From NCBI RefSeq assembly GCF_003399445.1, contig NZ_QUQO01000001.1, forward strand, positions 2,477,001 to 2,541,000: a stretch of DNA of 64,000 nucleotides, in the 5' to 3' direction. Positions 15,888 to 24,237 of the stretch are shown one piece after another. The position numbers and the translations under genes are program-made. Source of the DNA: Parvularcula marina. GTDB lineage: Bacteria; Pseudomonadota; Alphaproteobacteria; Caulobacterales; Parvularculaceae. Position 1 is the stretch's first letter. Every line of letters starts with the position of its first letter. The notes under the pieces are model-generated. The model saw nothing but the letters and a program-made list of their open reading frames with translations. It was not told the DNA's origin and searched no databases.

Positions 15888-18800
15888 CCGTAGCCGCCGC
15901 TGCTGCCAGCCAGTTCGTCGTCAGTGCCGCGAATGCGGCCGCACCCTATATCGCCAATGCGGCGGCAAATTATGCCGCGTCGCAAGCGCTGACGGCGGCC
16001 CAGAATCTCATCTTCGGTCCGGTGGTCCGCCGGCATGAAGGGCCACGCCGTGAGGAGATCCGCTTCCACAATGCCGCCGAAGGGGCAGGGATCCCCCGCG
16101 TCTATGGACGCCAGCGGATTGGCGGGCAGACCTTGTGGATCACTGACTTTCAGGAAGTCACAGAAGTCATCAAACAATCGAGCGGCGGCAAGGGGATCAC
16201 CCGCAGCGTCGAAACGCAGCATACGGTTTACCGTTATACCGTGTCGATCGCCATCGGGCTTTGCGAGGGGGAAATTTCTCGCCTCGCGCGGGTCTGGGCC
16301 GATGGCCGCCCTGTGTCGATGAAGGACTGGAATGTCCGGATTTATAAGGGCACGGAAGACCAGTTGCCGGACCCGCTGATCGAAGCGGTCGAGGGGGTGG
16401 GGGCCGCCCCTGCCTATCGCGGGCTTGCCTATCTCGTGATCGAGAATCTGCCGCTCGACGATTTCGGCAATCGCGTACCGCAATTTAATTTCGAGGTGGA
16501 ACGGCAGCTTCTTACCGATCATCCAGAGGCGCTTGAAAATCTGGTGACGGCGGTGACCCTAATTCCGGGGTCGGGGGAAAGCGTCTATTCAACGACGCCT
16601 CTATTCCTTGAGGCAGAGGAAGGTGTAACGCAGCCGGACAATGTTCATAACAGTCCGGGCGAGACGGATGCCGCCGTCTCGATTGACCATCTGGTCAGCA
16701 CTTTCCCCCATCTGGAAGCCGTCTCGCTGGTCGTCTCCTGGTTCGGCAGTGATCTGCGGGCCGGGGACTGTGTGATTGAGCCCCGAATCGAGGACAGCAC
16801 CCGCGTGCTGGTGCCGGATGAATGGTCCGTGGCCGGTGTGGATCGGGAGGCGGCAACGGAGGTCAGCCGGATCGATGGCGCACCCGCCTATGGCGGCACG
16901 ACTTCCGATCAGGGGGTCACTGAAATGATCGCCGCCCTTCATGACCGGGGGCTCGAGGTGATGTTCCACCCCTTCATCCTGATGGATATTCCGGCCGGGA
17001 ACGGTCTGGCTGACCCTTATGGCGGGGGCGAGCAGGGCGCTTATCCATGGCGGGGACGGATCACCGCTCATCCACTGGCAAGCGTAGACAAGACAGCCGC
17101 CGCCCGCACGCAGGTTTCGAGCTTTTTCGCCACCTACCGGCCGATGATCCTTCATTATGCGGCGCTTTGTGCCGAAGCAGGGGGCGTAGAGAGCTTCCTC
17201 ATTGGTTCTGAATTGAGAGGGCTCACACGCCTGCGCGATGAGACGGGCACTTTTCCTGCCGTTGATGAGCTTGTGACGCTGGCGAGCGAAGTGCGCGCTA
17301 TTCTGGGGGCGGGCACGAAGATATCCTACGGTGCGGACTGGTCCGAATATGGCGCCTACCAACCCGGTGATGGCAGCGGAGATGTGCTCTTCCCGCTTGA
17401 TGATCTCTGGGCAGATGAAGACGTCGATTTTATCGGCATCGACAATTATATGCCGCTGACGGACTGGCGCGACGGGGGCGGGCATCTCGATGCCGAAGAC
17501 TGGGACAGCCCCTATGATCGCGACTATCTTCAGGCGCGCATCGCGGGCGGTGAGAATTATGACTGGTACTATGCGGACCTGACAGCGCGCGATGCGCAGA
17601 CAAGAACCCCGATTAGCGATACGGCGCATGGGGAGGATTGGATCTTCCGGTCAAAGGACCTAACGGGCTGGTGGGGCGAGGCACATTATCCGCGGCCCGA
17701 TGGTGTACGGGCGGCGACCCCCACCGCATGGGTGCCGGAATCAAAGCCGATCCGCTTCACGGAGATCGGCTGCGCGGCAATCGACAAGGGCGCGAACCAG
17801 CCCAATGTTTTTCTCGACCCCAAATCGGCCGAAAGCGCCGTGCCCTATTATTCCAGCGGCGAGCGCGATGATCTTGCGGCCCGCCGGTTTCTGGAGGCAC
17901 AGCTTTCTTACTGGCCGGAGGAGGAGAACAATCCTGTCTCTTCCCTTTACGCGGGGCCGATGCTGTCCTCTGACAGGCTCTATCTTTATGCATGGGATGC
18001 CCGTCCGTTCCCTGACTTTCCGGCGCGCGGCGATATCTGGGCGGATTGGCGGAACTGGGTCACGGGGCACTGGCTGAATGGCCGGGCCGGTCGGGTGCCG
18101 CTCTCCGCTCTCATCCAGCATATCGCGGCGGATGCAGGGCTTACGCAGGTTGATGCGTCGGCCTGCGAAGCGCTCGTCACGGGCTATATGCTGGGCCAGC
18201 CCATGACGGGCCGCGCCGCGCTGGAGCCGTTGTTCGAGCTCTACCAGCTTGATGCCGTCGAGCGGGCCGGGGTGCTGATCGTCAAGCCGCGAACGGGCAT
18301 ATCCTCTGTCAGTATCACTGAGGACGACATGGTCATCACGGATGAAAATCCGCCGCTGACCATCGCGCGGGCGCAAGAATCAGACCTGCCAGCTCAGCTT
18401 ATTGTTACCTATACGGATGGATTATCCGATTATCAGCCGGGGGTCGCGACCGTCACGGCGCCCGGGGCGCATGGGGTCAGTGCGGCCCGCATCGACACGG
18501 CAGTCGTGCTCGAAGCCGGGGAAGCGGAGGGGCGGGCGGAAACCCTGCTGGTGGAGGCGCGCGCCTTGCGGACATCGCTGAGCTTTGCGCTGCCTTCCGG
18601 CGATATGACGATTGAGCTGAGCGATGTGCTGACGGTTGAGGCCTTATCCGGCGAGCTTCACGATTGCAGGATTACATCAATTACGGATGGTCCCTATCGC
18701 GCCATTGAAGCGGTACGGACCGATCGCGGGCTTTTTACCCCGCGATACACAGGGCTGAGCACACGGCCGGGCGAGCTGCCCCGGATTGCCGGGCCCGCCG

Positions 18801-19693
18801 CCTTTGAAATTCTGGACATTCCGCTGCTCCCTGCGGGGCAGGATGGCGCCTTCCTCAGGGCCGCTGCCTATGCGGCGCCCTGGCCCGGCCGGGTGAATGT
18901 CTATCGGGGCAGCGGAACGGAAGCGGCCCTCATTGGCGGCGTCAGCCATCCAGCCAGCCTCGGGCGGCTCGTCGCGGCGCTCAGCCCCGGCCCGGTCTCG
19001 CGCTGGGATGAAGGGAATGTGCTCCGGGTCAGGATGGTCTCTGGCCACCTTGCGTCTCTCACAGAAGAGGCGGCCTTGAGCGGGGCGGGTCAACTTGCCG
19101 TCAGATCCACGACCGGTGAGTGGGAAATTCTCAGCTTCCGCGATGCGGTGCTCGAAGAGGATGGATCCTACACGCTGCGTCACCTCTTGCGCGGTCAGCG
19201 GGGCACAGAAGAAGAAGCCCTTGCCGGGGCGGCGTACGGCGCGCGCGTCGTCATGCTGGGTACGGGGCTTGAGGCCGAGCCGCTTGATCCCTCGCTCTGG
19301 GGGACCGAAGGCATCTGGCAAGCGGGACCGGCGGGAAAGCCGCCCGGCGCCTTTCCCTATCGCGAACAGACTGTCCGCCTCACCGGCAGTGGCGCCCGTC
19401 CATTTGCCCCGGCGCATGTGACCGCCACGCCCTCCGGCGATGATCTGATGATCAGCTGGGTTCGTCGCTCTCGGATCGGCGGCGATGGATGGTCTGCGGG
19501 CGATATCCCGCTCGGGGAGTCGTCAGAGCGCTATCTGGTGCGCGCACGCGCGGAGGACGACACGATCCTTCACGAAGAGGAGGTGACCACGCCTTCGCTG
19601 ACCATTGCGGCAAGCGGTGTTGCCCGCGTTGAAGTCAGGCAGATATCGGCGAGTTTCGGGGCCGGTCGGGCAGCGTCTGTCGATATTGCCTGA
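15884..19693 (+). CDS. GTA g15, host-specificity / baseplate 'megatron' protein
   Basis: A 1269-residue protein, close to the size of RcGTA g15. The N-terminus is Ala-rich and hydrophobic (about 1-45). A TIM-barrel-like domain spans roughly 270-700, with YGADWSEYG near 482 and FTEIGCAAIDKGANQPN near 623. A phage tail_3-type domain follows (about 705-905), then beta-rich C-terminal domains including LRHLLRGQRGTE. It forms the tip of the tail that contacts the recipient. It ends the GTA cluster and is followed by a stem-loop. Confidence 0.94.
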   Translation: MTVAAAAASQFVVSAANAAAPYIANAAANYAASQALTAAQNLIFGPVVRRHEGPRREEIRFHNAAEGAGIPRVYGRQRIGGQTLWITDFQEVTEVIKQSSGGKGITRSVETQHTVYRYTVSIAIGLCEGEISRLARVWADGRPVSMKDWNVRIYKGTEDQLPDPLIEAVEGVGAAPAYRGLAYLVIENLPLDDFGNRVPQFNFEVERQLLTDHPEALENLVTAVTLIPGSGESVYSTTPLFLEAEEGVTQPDNVHNSPGETDAAVSIDHLVSTFPHLEAVSLVVSWFGSDLRAGDCVIEPRIEDSTRVLVPDEWSVAGVDREAATEVSRIDGAPAYGGTTSDQGVTEMIAALHDRGLEVMFHPFILMDIPAGNGLADPYGGGEQGAYPWRGRITAHPLASVDKTAAARTQVSSFFATYRPMILHYAALCAEAGGVESFLIGSELRGLTRLRDETGTFPAVDELVTLASEVRAILGAGTKISYGADWSEYGAYQPGDGSGDVLFPLDDLWADEDVDFIGIDNYMPLTDWRDGGGHLDAEDWDSPYDRDYLQARIAGGENYDWYYADLTARDAQTRTPISDTAHGEDWIFRSKDLTGWWGEAHYPRPDGVRAATPTAWVPESKPIRFTEIGCAAIDKGANQPNVFLDPKSAESAVPYYSSGERDDLAARRFLEAQLSYWPEEENNPVSSLYAGPMLSSDRLYLYAWDARPFPDFPARGDIWADWRNWVTGHWLNGRAGRVPLSALIQHIAADAGLTQVDASACEALVTGYMLGQPMTGRAALEPLFELYQLDAVERAGVLIVKPRTGISSVSITEDDMVITDENPPLTIARAQESDLPAQLIVTYTDGLSDYQPGVATVTAPGAHGVSAARIDTAVVLEAGEAEGRAETLLVEARALRTSLSFALPSGDMTIELSDVLTVEALSGELHDCRITSITDGPYRAIEAVRTDRGLFTPRYTGLSTRPGELPRIAGPAAFEILDIPLLPAGQDGAFLRAAAYAAPWPGRVNVYRGSGTEAALIGGVSHPASLGRLVAALSPGPVSRWDEGNVLRVRMVSGHLASLTEEAALSGAGQLAVRSTTGEWEILSFRDAVLEEDGSYTLRHLLRGQRGTEEEALAGAAYGARVVMLGTGLEAEPLDPSLWGTEGIWQAGPAGKPPGAFPYREQTVRLTGSGARPFAPAHVTATPSGDDLMISWVRRSRIGGDGWSAGDIPLGESSERYLVRARAEDDTILHEEEVTTPSLTIAASGVARVEVRQISASFGAGRAASVDIA

Positions 19694-19711
19694 TCACTCA
19701 CATTTGAGTGA
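19694..19711 (+). terminator. Stem-loop just after the GTA cluster
   Basis: TCACTCA (19694-19700) pairs with TGAGTGA (19705-19711) around a CATT loop, beginning immediately after the g15 stop. There is no T run, so it is not a textbook intrinsic terminator; it may end or protect the long GTA transcript. Confidence 0.45.
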
Positions 19712-19719
19712 ATCTCTTA

Positions 19720-19761
19720 AACGAATTCTGAAGTTAATTCGTTGATAGTCGAAGCTAATTC
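19720..19761 (+). repeat. Overlapping inverted and direct repeats upstream of the GAF-PAS gene
   Basis: AACGAATT (19720-19727) and AATTCGTT (19736-19743) form a perfect 8-base inverted repeat. In addition GAAGTTAATTC (19730-19740) recurs as GAAGCTAATTC (19751-19761), start to start 21 bases, about two helical turns. The arrangement looks like an operator and lies 23 bases upstream of the likely start of the next gene. The binding protein is unknown. Confidence 0.5.
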
Positions 19762-19783
19762 TATTCTTAAAGGAGAATTGCGA

Positions 19784-20692
19784 GTGGCTATCGGGGCGAA
19801 CAGAACCGAGAATGCAGATATCGACGCCGATGAGAAAATCCTGAATGTGGATTTTTCAGGAGCAACGGAGCCGCCCGCCAGTCTCAATCGCCTCGCCATG
19901 CGGCTTGCAAATGTGCCGGATGAAGATTTCATCGATGCGCTGACCATCGCACTCTCTGAGGAGCTGGATTTCGATCTTGTTCTGATTGGACGGCTGAATC
20001 AGTACACGAATATGATCCGTACGCTGTCCCTTTATCATGAGGGTCAGATGAATGAGAATATCATCTATAGTCTTGCAGATACGCCCTGCGCTCGAGCGAT
20101 GGAAAGCAATGTCTGTGTGTATCCGGACAATGTCTGCGAGTTGTTCCCGCGCGACCAGATGCTGATTGATATGCAGATCCGCGGTTACGTGGGCATTGCA
20201 CTCTTTTCTGAAAGCGGTCACCCGATCGGTATTATTGTTGGCGTTTCAAAACATGAGATTGCGGATGTGAAAATTCACACATCGATCTTCGAATTCTTCC
20301 GTGAACGTGTGGCGCGCCGGCTCGAAACGGCTGAAAAGCTGGAGCGCTATCACCGCGCATTCTCTGGCAGCCGGGAAGGCTTCTGGGACTGGGATATAGA
20401 GACGGGCAACATGGTCCTGTCTGAAAGTATCGGCAACATGTTGGGCTTCAGCCCGGCAGAGGCGCCAGAAGATCTCGCCGAGATCGAAAACCTTCTGCAT
20501 AAGGATGACAGAGCCAATTTCAAGGTATTCATCCAGGACCATCTGAAGACGGACGCCACTCATGACATGGACTTTCGGCTTCGCGCCGGGGATGGAACTT
20601 ACCGGACTATCCGCCTGCGCGTGCATAAGAACGTCAATGCGTCGGGGCGGGCGGTTCGCCTGATTGGCAGCCTCACGCTGCTCGCTGCCTGA
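19784..20692 (+). CDS. GAF-PAS sensory protein without output domain
   Basis: A protein of about 302 residues. I chose GTG 19784 because AGGAG (19771-19775) lies eight bases upstream; TTG 19778 and TTG 19742 are alternatives. Residues about 40-180 look like a GAF domain (LALIGRLNQY-type core, here LVLIGRLNQYTNMIRTLSLY, with a GYVGIALF strand). Residues about 185-300 form a PAS domain (GFWDWDIETGNMVLSESIG, LLHKDDRANFKVFI, RAGDGTYRTIRLRV). No kinase, GGDEF or EAL part follows, so it must act through a partner. Bases here look poorer in G+C than the GTA genes. It sits directly after the GTA cluster. Confidence 0.75.
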   Translation: MAIGANRTENADIDADEKILNVDFSGATEPPASLNRLAMRLANVPDEDFIDALTIALSEELDFDLVLIGRLNQYTNMIRTLSLYHEGQMNENIIYSLADTPCARAMESNVCVYPDNVCELFPRDQMLIDMQIRGYVGIALFSESGHPIGIIVGVSKHEIADVKIHTSIFEFFRERVARRLETAEKLERYHRAFSGSREGFWDWDIETGNMVLSESIGNMLGFSPAEAPEDLAEIENLLHKDDRANFKVFIQDHLKTDATHDMDFRLRAGDGTYRTIRLRVHKNVNASGRAVRLIGSLTLLAA

Positions 20693-20781
20693 CGGTTCAG
20701 AAGGCCCGTTTCGCTGCCAAGACTTGAAATCCGCTCCCGGACGGGCAGATAACCGCCATCTTGCCCCTTTCGGAGACGTTT

Positions 20782-21708
20782 TTGGCTCAGGATCCTTATC
20801 AAGTGCTCGGTGTCAGCCGGTCGGCCTCTGCGGATGAAATCCGCAAAGCCTACCGCAAGCTCGCCAAGCAGTTTCACCCGGACCACAATCCGGGGGACAA
20901 AAAGGCCGAGGACCGCTTCAAGCAGATCAGTGCCGCCTTCGACATTCTCGGCGACGAGGAAAAGAAGGGGAAGTTCGACCGCGGGGAGATCGACGCGGAC
21001 GGCAATGAGCAGGCAGCGTTCCGGCGCGGTCCCTATGGCGGAGCCGCCGGTGGCGGTGGCTACCGGCCTCGCGGCGGCCAGCAGGGCGGCTTTGATGATA
21101 TCGGCGACATTTTCTCTGAATTCTTTGGCCGGGGCGCTGGTGGGCCCCGCCGTCCCCAGCCCCAGCGCGGGCAGGATATCCGCTATCGCCTGACGGTCGA
21201 TTTCCTTGAAGCCGCTAGAGGCGCGGCAAAGCGCGTGACGCTACAAGATGGCCGAACGGTCGATGTAACGATCCCCGAAGGCTTGCGCGATGGCCAGACC
21301 CTTCGCTTGCGCGGTCGCGGCGGGCAGGGGGTGGCAGGCGGGCCTTCCGGTGATGTCCTGGTCGAGGTGACGGTGCGTTCGCACCCGGTTTATCAGCTCA
21401 ATGGAGATGACCTGACGCTCGATCTGCCGATCACCCTCAAGGAGGCCGTGAACGGCGCCAAGGTCACGGTGCCGACCCTGACCGGGCCGCTGACGATCAA
21501 GCTGCCGCCGAACACCAGTTCAGGCGTTTCATTTCGCCTTCGCGGCAAGGGGCTGAAGAATCCGAAGACCGGCGAATATGGCGATCTTTATGCGAAAACG
21601 CGCATCATGCTGCCCGAAAAGCCGGACACTGACCTCAAATCCTTCGTCGAAAGCTGGCCGGGAGGGGGCGAAGACCCTCGCGCCAAGCTCCGGTCGGATA
21701 CCGCTTAA
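20782..21708 (+). CDS. DnaJ-class co-chaperone (CbpA-like)
   Basis: A protein of 308 residues from TTG 20782, which GGAG at 20772-20775 supports (the open frame begins at TTG 20761). It starts AQDPYQVLGVSRSASADEIR, and the J domain has the HPD motif (KQFHPDHNPGD). A Gly-rich linker (about 80-135) follows, then two C-terminal substrate-binding domains. There is no cysteine-rich zinc finger, so this is a CbpA-type rather than true DnaJ protein. It stimulates DnaK ATPase and delivers substrates. It is followed by the HtrA gene. Confidence 0.9.
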   Translation: MAQDPYQVLGVSRSASADEIRKAYRKLAKQFHPDHNPGDKKAEDRFKQISAAFDILGDEEKKGKFDRGEIDADGNEQAAFRRGPYGGAAGGGGYRPRGGQQGGFDDIGDIFSEFFGRGAGGPRRPQPQRGQDIRYRLTVDFLEAARGAAKRVTLQDGRTVDVTIPEGLRDGQTLRLRGRGGQGVAGGPSGDVLVEVTVRSHPVYQLNGDDLTLDLPITLKEAVNGAKVTVPTLTGPLTIKLPPNTSSGVSFRLRGKGLKNPKTGEYGDLYAKTRIMLPEKPDTDLKSFVESWPGGGEDPRAKLRSDTA

Positions 21709-21851
21709 GTGGCTGATATTTTGGTAATAATGGCGCTCAAACCCGTGCCGTTACACAAGTTTAAGTCCGCCTTCATCGATCCGTTAGTTCCCGGAGCGCA
21801 AAGGAAGCTCCTAAATAGGTGGGAACGAGTTCAATGATCCAAGGGAAATCC

Positions 21852-23399
21852 ATGCTGAAATCTGCCCAACTCAGAAAACTGCTTGTCGTCTCTACGGCGG
21901 CATTCGTCCTCGGCGGCGCGACTGTCGGGTCGCTCATGGCGCAGGAAAACAATCGTCCGCAGGCAGCCAAGCCCCAGCTGATGGCCCCCAATCCGAGCTT
22001 CATCCAGCAGCTCTCATTCGCCGACCTTGTCGAAGAGGTCAGCCCGGCCGTCGTGTCGATCCGTACCGAAGCGGATGTCGCTGTCCGTGACCGCATGCAG
22101 CTGCCGCCAGGTATCGAGCGCATGCTGCCGCCCGAGCTTCGCGATGAGCTTGAGCAACAACAGCAGGAAGAAGAAGACCCCGATGGTCGTTCAGTCCGTC
22201 GGCCGCTCGGTCAGGGCTCTGGCTTCTTCATCAATGATCAGGGCCATATCGTTACGAACAGTCACGTCATTGATGGCGCAGACGAAATCACGGTCGTCCT
22301 GAATAATGGCGATGAGCTGACGGCGGAGCTGGTCGGCACGGACCCGGCAACGGATCTGGCTGTCCTCAAGGTCGAGCCGTCCTCAGAGCAGCGCTATGTT
22401 CAGTTCTCTGAAGAAACTGACCTGCGGGTTGGTGATTACGTTCTCGCCGTCGGCAACCCGTTTGGCCTTGGTGGCTCGGTGACCTCCGGCATCGTCTCGG
22501 CGATGAACCGCGAGAGTAATTCCGCCTACGCCAATTTCATTCAGATCGACGCTTCGATCAACAGAGGCAACTCTGGTGGGCCGACCTTTGACCTGCGCGG
22601 CAATGTCGTTGGGGTGAACACGGCCATTATCTCGCCAACCGGCGGGAATGTCGGGATAGGCCTTGCCGTTCCGGCGAATGTGGCAACAGATATCGTCCAG
22701 CAATTGATTGATGAAGGCGCAGTGACGCGGGGCTGGCTCGGTGTTGGCATCGGCAGCCTGAATGATCGTCTTGCCGCCGCTGTTGGCACTGACTCAACCG
22801 AAGGCGCGCTCGTTCAATCCGTGACCGAAGGATCGCCTGCGGAGAAAGCCGGCTTTGAAGAAGGGGACGTCGTCCTCGAATTCGACCGCACGCCAGTTGC
22901 CGATGCAACGTCCCTGACCCGCATCGTCGGCGCGCTGCCGCCGGGTAAAAAGGTCAAGGCGAAAGTCCTGCGCAATGGTGAGGAGAAAAACCTGACCGTG
23001 ACGCTCGCCAAGCGTGATCCTCTCGAAGCTCGTCAGGCTTCGGATGAAAATGAGGAATCTGAAGCGCCGGCCGCAAGCGAAGATCGTGAAATGTCCGCTG
23101 GCCTTACCCTGTCCAGCCTCAGTGACCAGTCTCGCCGCCGTCTTGGTCTCGATGATGATGTCGAGGGCGTCCTCGTCTCGGATGTCGAGCTTGGGTCTGA
23201 AGCTGCCGAAGCCGGTTTCCGGCGCGGCATGGTTCTGACCCGTGCGGACAATATGCCGGTCAAATCAGTCAAGGATCTGGAAAAAGCGCTTCAGGCTGCG
23301 GAAAAGCGCGGCAAGGAGGCGGTTCTGGTCCGCGTGCAGACTGGCCAGCAAGGGGCATTCTTCCTCGCCATGCCAGTCGAAGCAGCCGATAAAGGCTAA
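21852..23399 (+). CDS. Periplasmic serine protease DegP/HtrA (Do family)
   Basis: A 515-residue protease. AAGGG (21841-21845) supports ATG 21852, which is followed by a signal-anchor-like segment LLVVSTAAFVLGGATVG and an AQEN cleavage region. The catalytic triad is His138 (NSHVIDG), Asp168 (ATDLAVLKV) and Ser241 (NRGNSGGP). Two PDZ domains follow (about 270-370 and 420-505). It degrades or refolds misfolded envelope proteins. An acidic Gln/Glu-rich stretch at 97-113 lies in the LA loop. It is followed by a two-component system that may share its envelope-stress context. Confidence 0.95.
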   Translation: MLKSAQLRKLLVVSTAAFVLGGATVGSLMAQENNRPQAAKPQLMAPNPSFIQQLSFADLVEEVSPAVVSIRTEADVAVRDRMQLPPGIERMLPPELRDELEQQQQEEEDPDGRSVRRPLGQGSGFFINDQGHIVTNSHVIDGADEITVVLNNGDELTAELVGTDPATDLAVLKVEPSSEQRYVQFSEETDLRVGDYVLAVGNPFGLGGSVTSGIVSAMNRESNSAYANFIQIDASINRGNSGGPTFDLRGNVVGVNTAIISPTGGNVGIGLAVPANVATDIVQQLIDEGAVTRGWLGVGIGSLNDRLAAAVGTDSTEGALVQSVTEGSPAEKAGFEEGDVVLEFDRTPVADATSLTRIVGALPPGKKVKAKVLRNGEEKNLTVTLAKRDPLEARQASDENEESEAPAASEDREMSAGLTLSSLSDQSRRRLGLDDDVEGVLVSDVELGSEAAEAGFRRGMVLTRADNMPVKSVKDLEKALQAAEKRGKEAVLVRVQTGQQGAFFLAMPVEAADKG

Positions 23400-23507
23400 G
23401 TTTTGGAAAGGCTGCGGGATTCGGCATGGATCCCGCACGCTGACAGCGATACCGGGGACGAACCGGAACCAAGCTCACCATCGCCGGTGAACGGCGAGGA
23501 GGATAAA

Positions 23508-24185
23508 ATGAAAATTCTTGTGGTCGAAGATGACGCCGATGCCGCCACCTTCCTCGTAAAGGGCTTGCGCGAAGCGGGCCACGCCGTGGATCACGCCCTT
23601 GATGGCAATACCGGCAAACACATGGCCGAAGGCGGCGGATATGATGCTTACGTCATCGACCGGATGCTGCCCGGCATTGACGGGCTGACCATGCTCGAAA
23701 CCCGGCGCAATGATGGGGATGAAACCCCGGCACTGTTTCTCTCTGCCCTCGGCGAAGTCGATGACCGTGTTGCGGGCCTGAAAGCGGGCGGCGATGACTA
23801 TCTCGTCAAACCCTATGCCTTCTCGGAGCTGATTGCGCGGGTTGAGGCGCTGGGCCGTCGCCGTGGGCCGACGAATATCCAGACGACCTTTACCGTTGGC
23901 GATCTTGAAATGGATGTCCTGACGCGGGCCGTTCGCCGCGCAGGCAAGAAGATTGACCTGCAGCCGCGCGAATTCCGGCTGCTCGAATATCTTATCCGCC
24001 ATTCGGGCCAGGTCGTGACGCGTACCATGCTGCTCGAAAATGTCTGGGAATATCACTTTGATCCGCAGACCAATGTGATCGATGTGCATATTTCGCGGCT
24101 GCGCTCGAAGATCGACAAGGATTTTGATAAACCCTTGCTGAAAACCGTTCGCGGTGCCGGCTATACGCTGACAGACGAAGATTAG
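23508..24185 (+). CDS. OmpR-family response regulator
   Basis: A 225-residue regulator with a receiver domain (acidic pair at 8-9, phospho-acceptor Asp51 in VIDRMLPG, Lys in DYLVKPY) and a winged-helix DNA-binding domain (QPREFRLLEYLIRHSG, DVHISRLRSKID, VRGAGYTL). The start is ATG 23508, fixed by GAGGAGG at 23496-23502; the frame is open further upstream without a good site. It is the partner of the kinase that follows. The AT-poor region before it holds no separate gene. Confidence 0.95.
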   Translation: MKILVVEDDADAATFLVKGLREAGHAVDHALDGNTGKHMAEGGGYDAYVIDRMLPGIDGLTMLETRRNDGDETPALFLSALGEVDDRVAGLKAGGDDYLVKPYAFSELIARVEALGRRRGPTNIQTTFTVGDLEMDVLTRAVRRAGKKIDLQPREFRLLEYLIRHSGQVVTRTMLLENVWEYHFDPQTNVIDVHISRLRSKIDKDFDKPLLKTVRGAGYTLTDED

Positions 24186-24237
24186 GACAGGCGGGATTCC
24201 ATTGGACCCCGCGTCCGAAATGGAGGGCAACAGGGGC

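Noticed and set aside
16601-17629. 342-codon minus-strand open frame within g15
   Set aside because: It lies wholly inside the coding region of the GTA host-specificity protein and shows no motif.
6482-19693. An active prophage
   Set aside because: No integrase, repressor, replication or lysis genes are present, and gene content and order match gene transfer agents.
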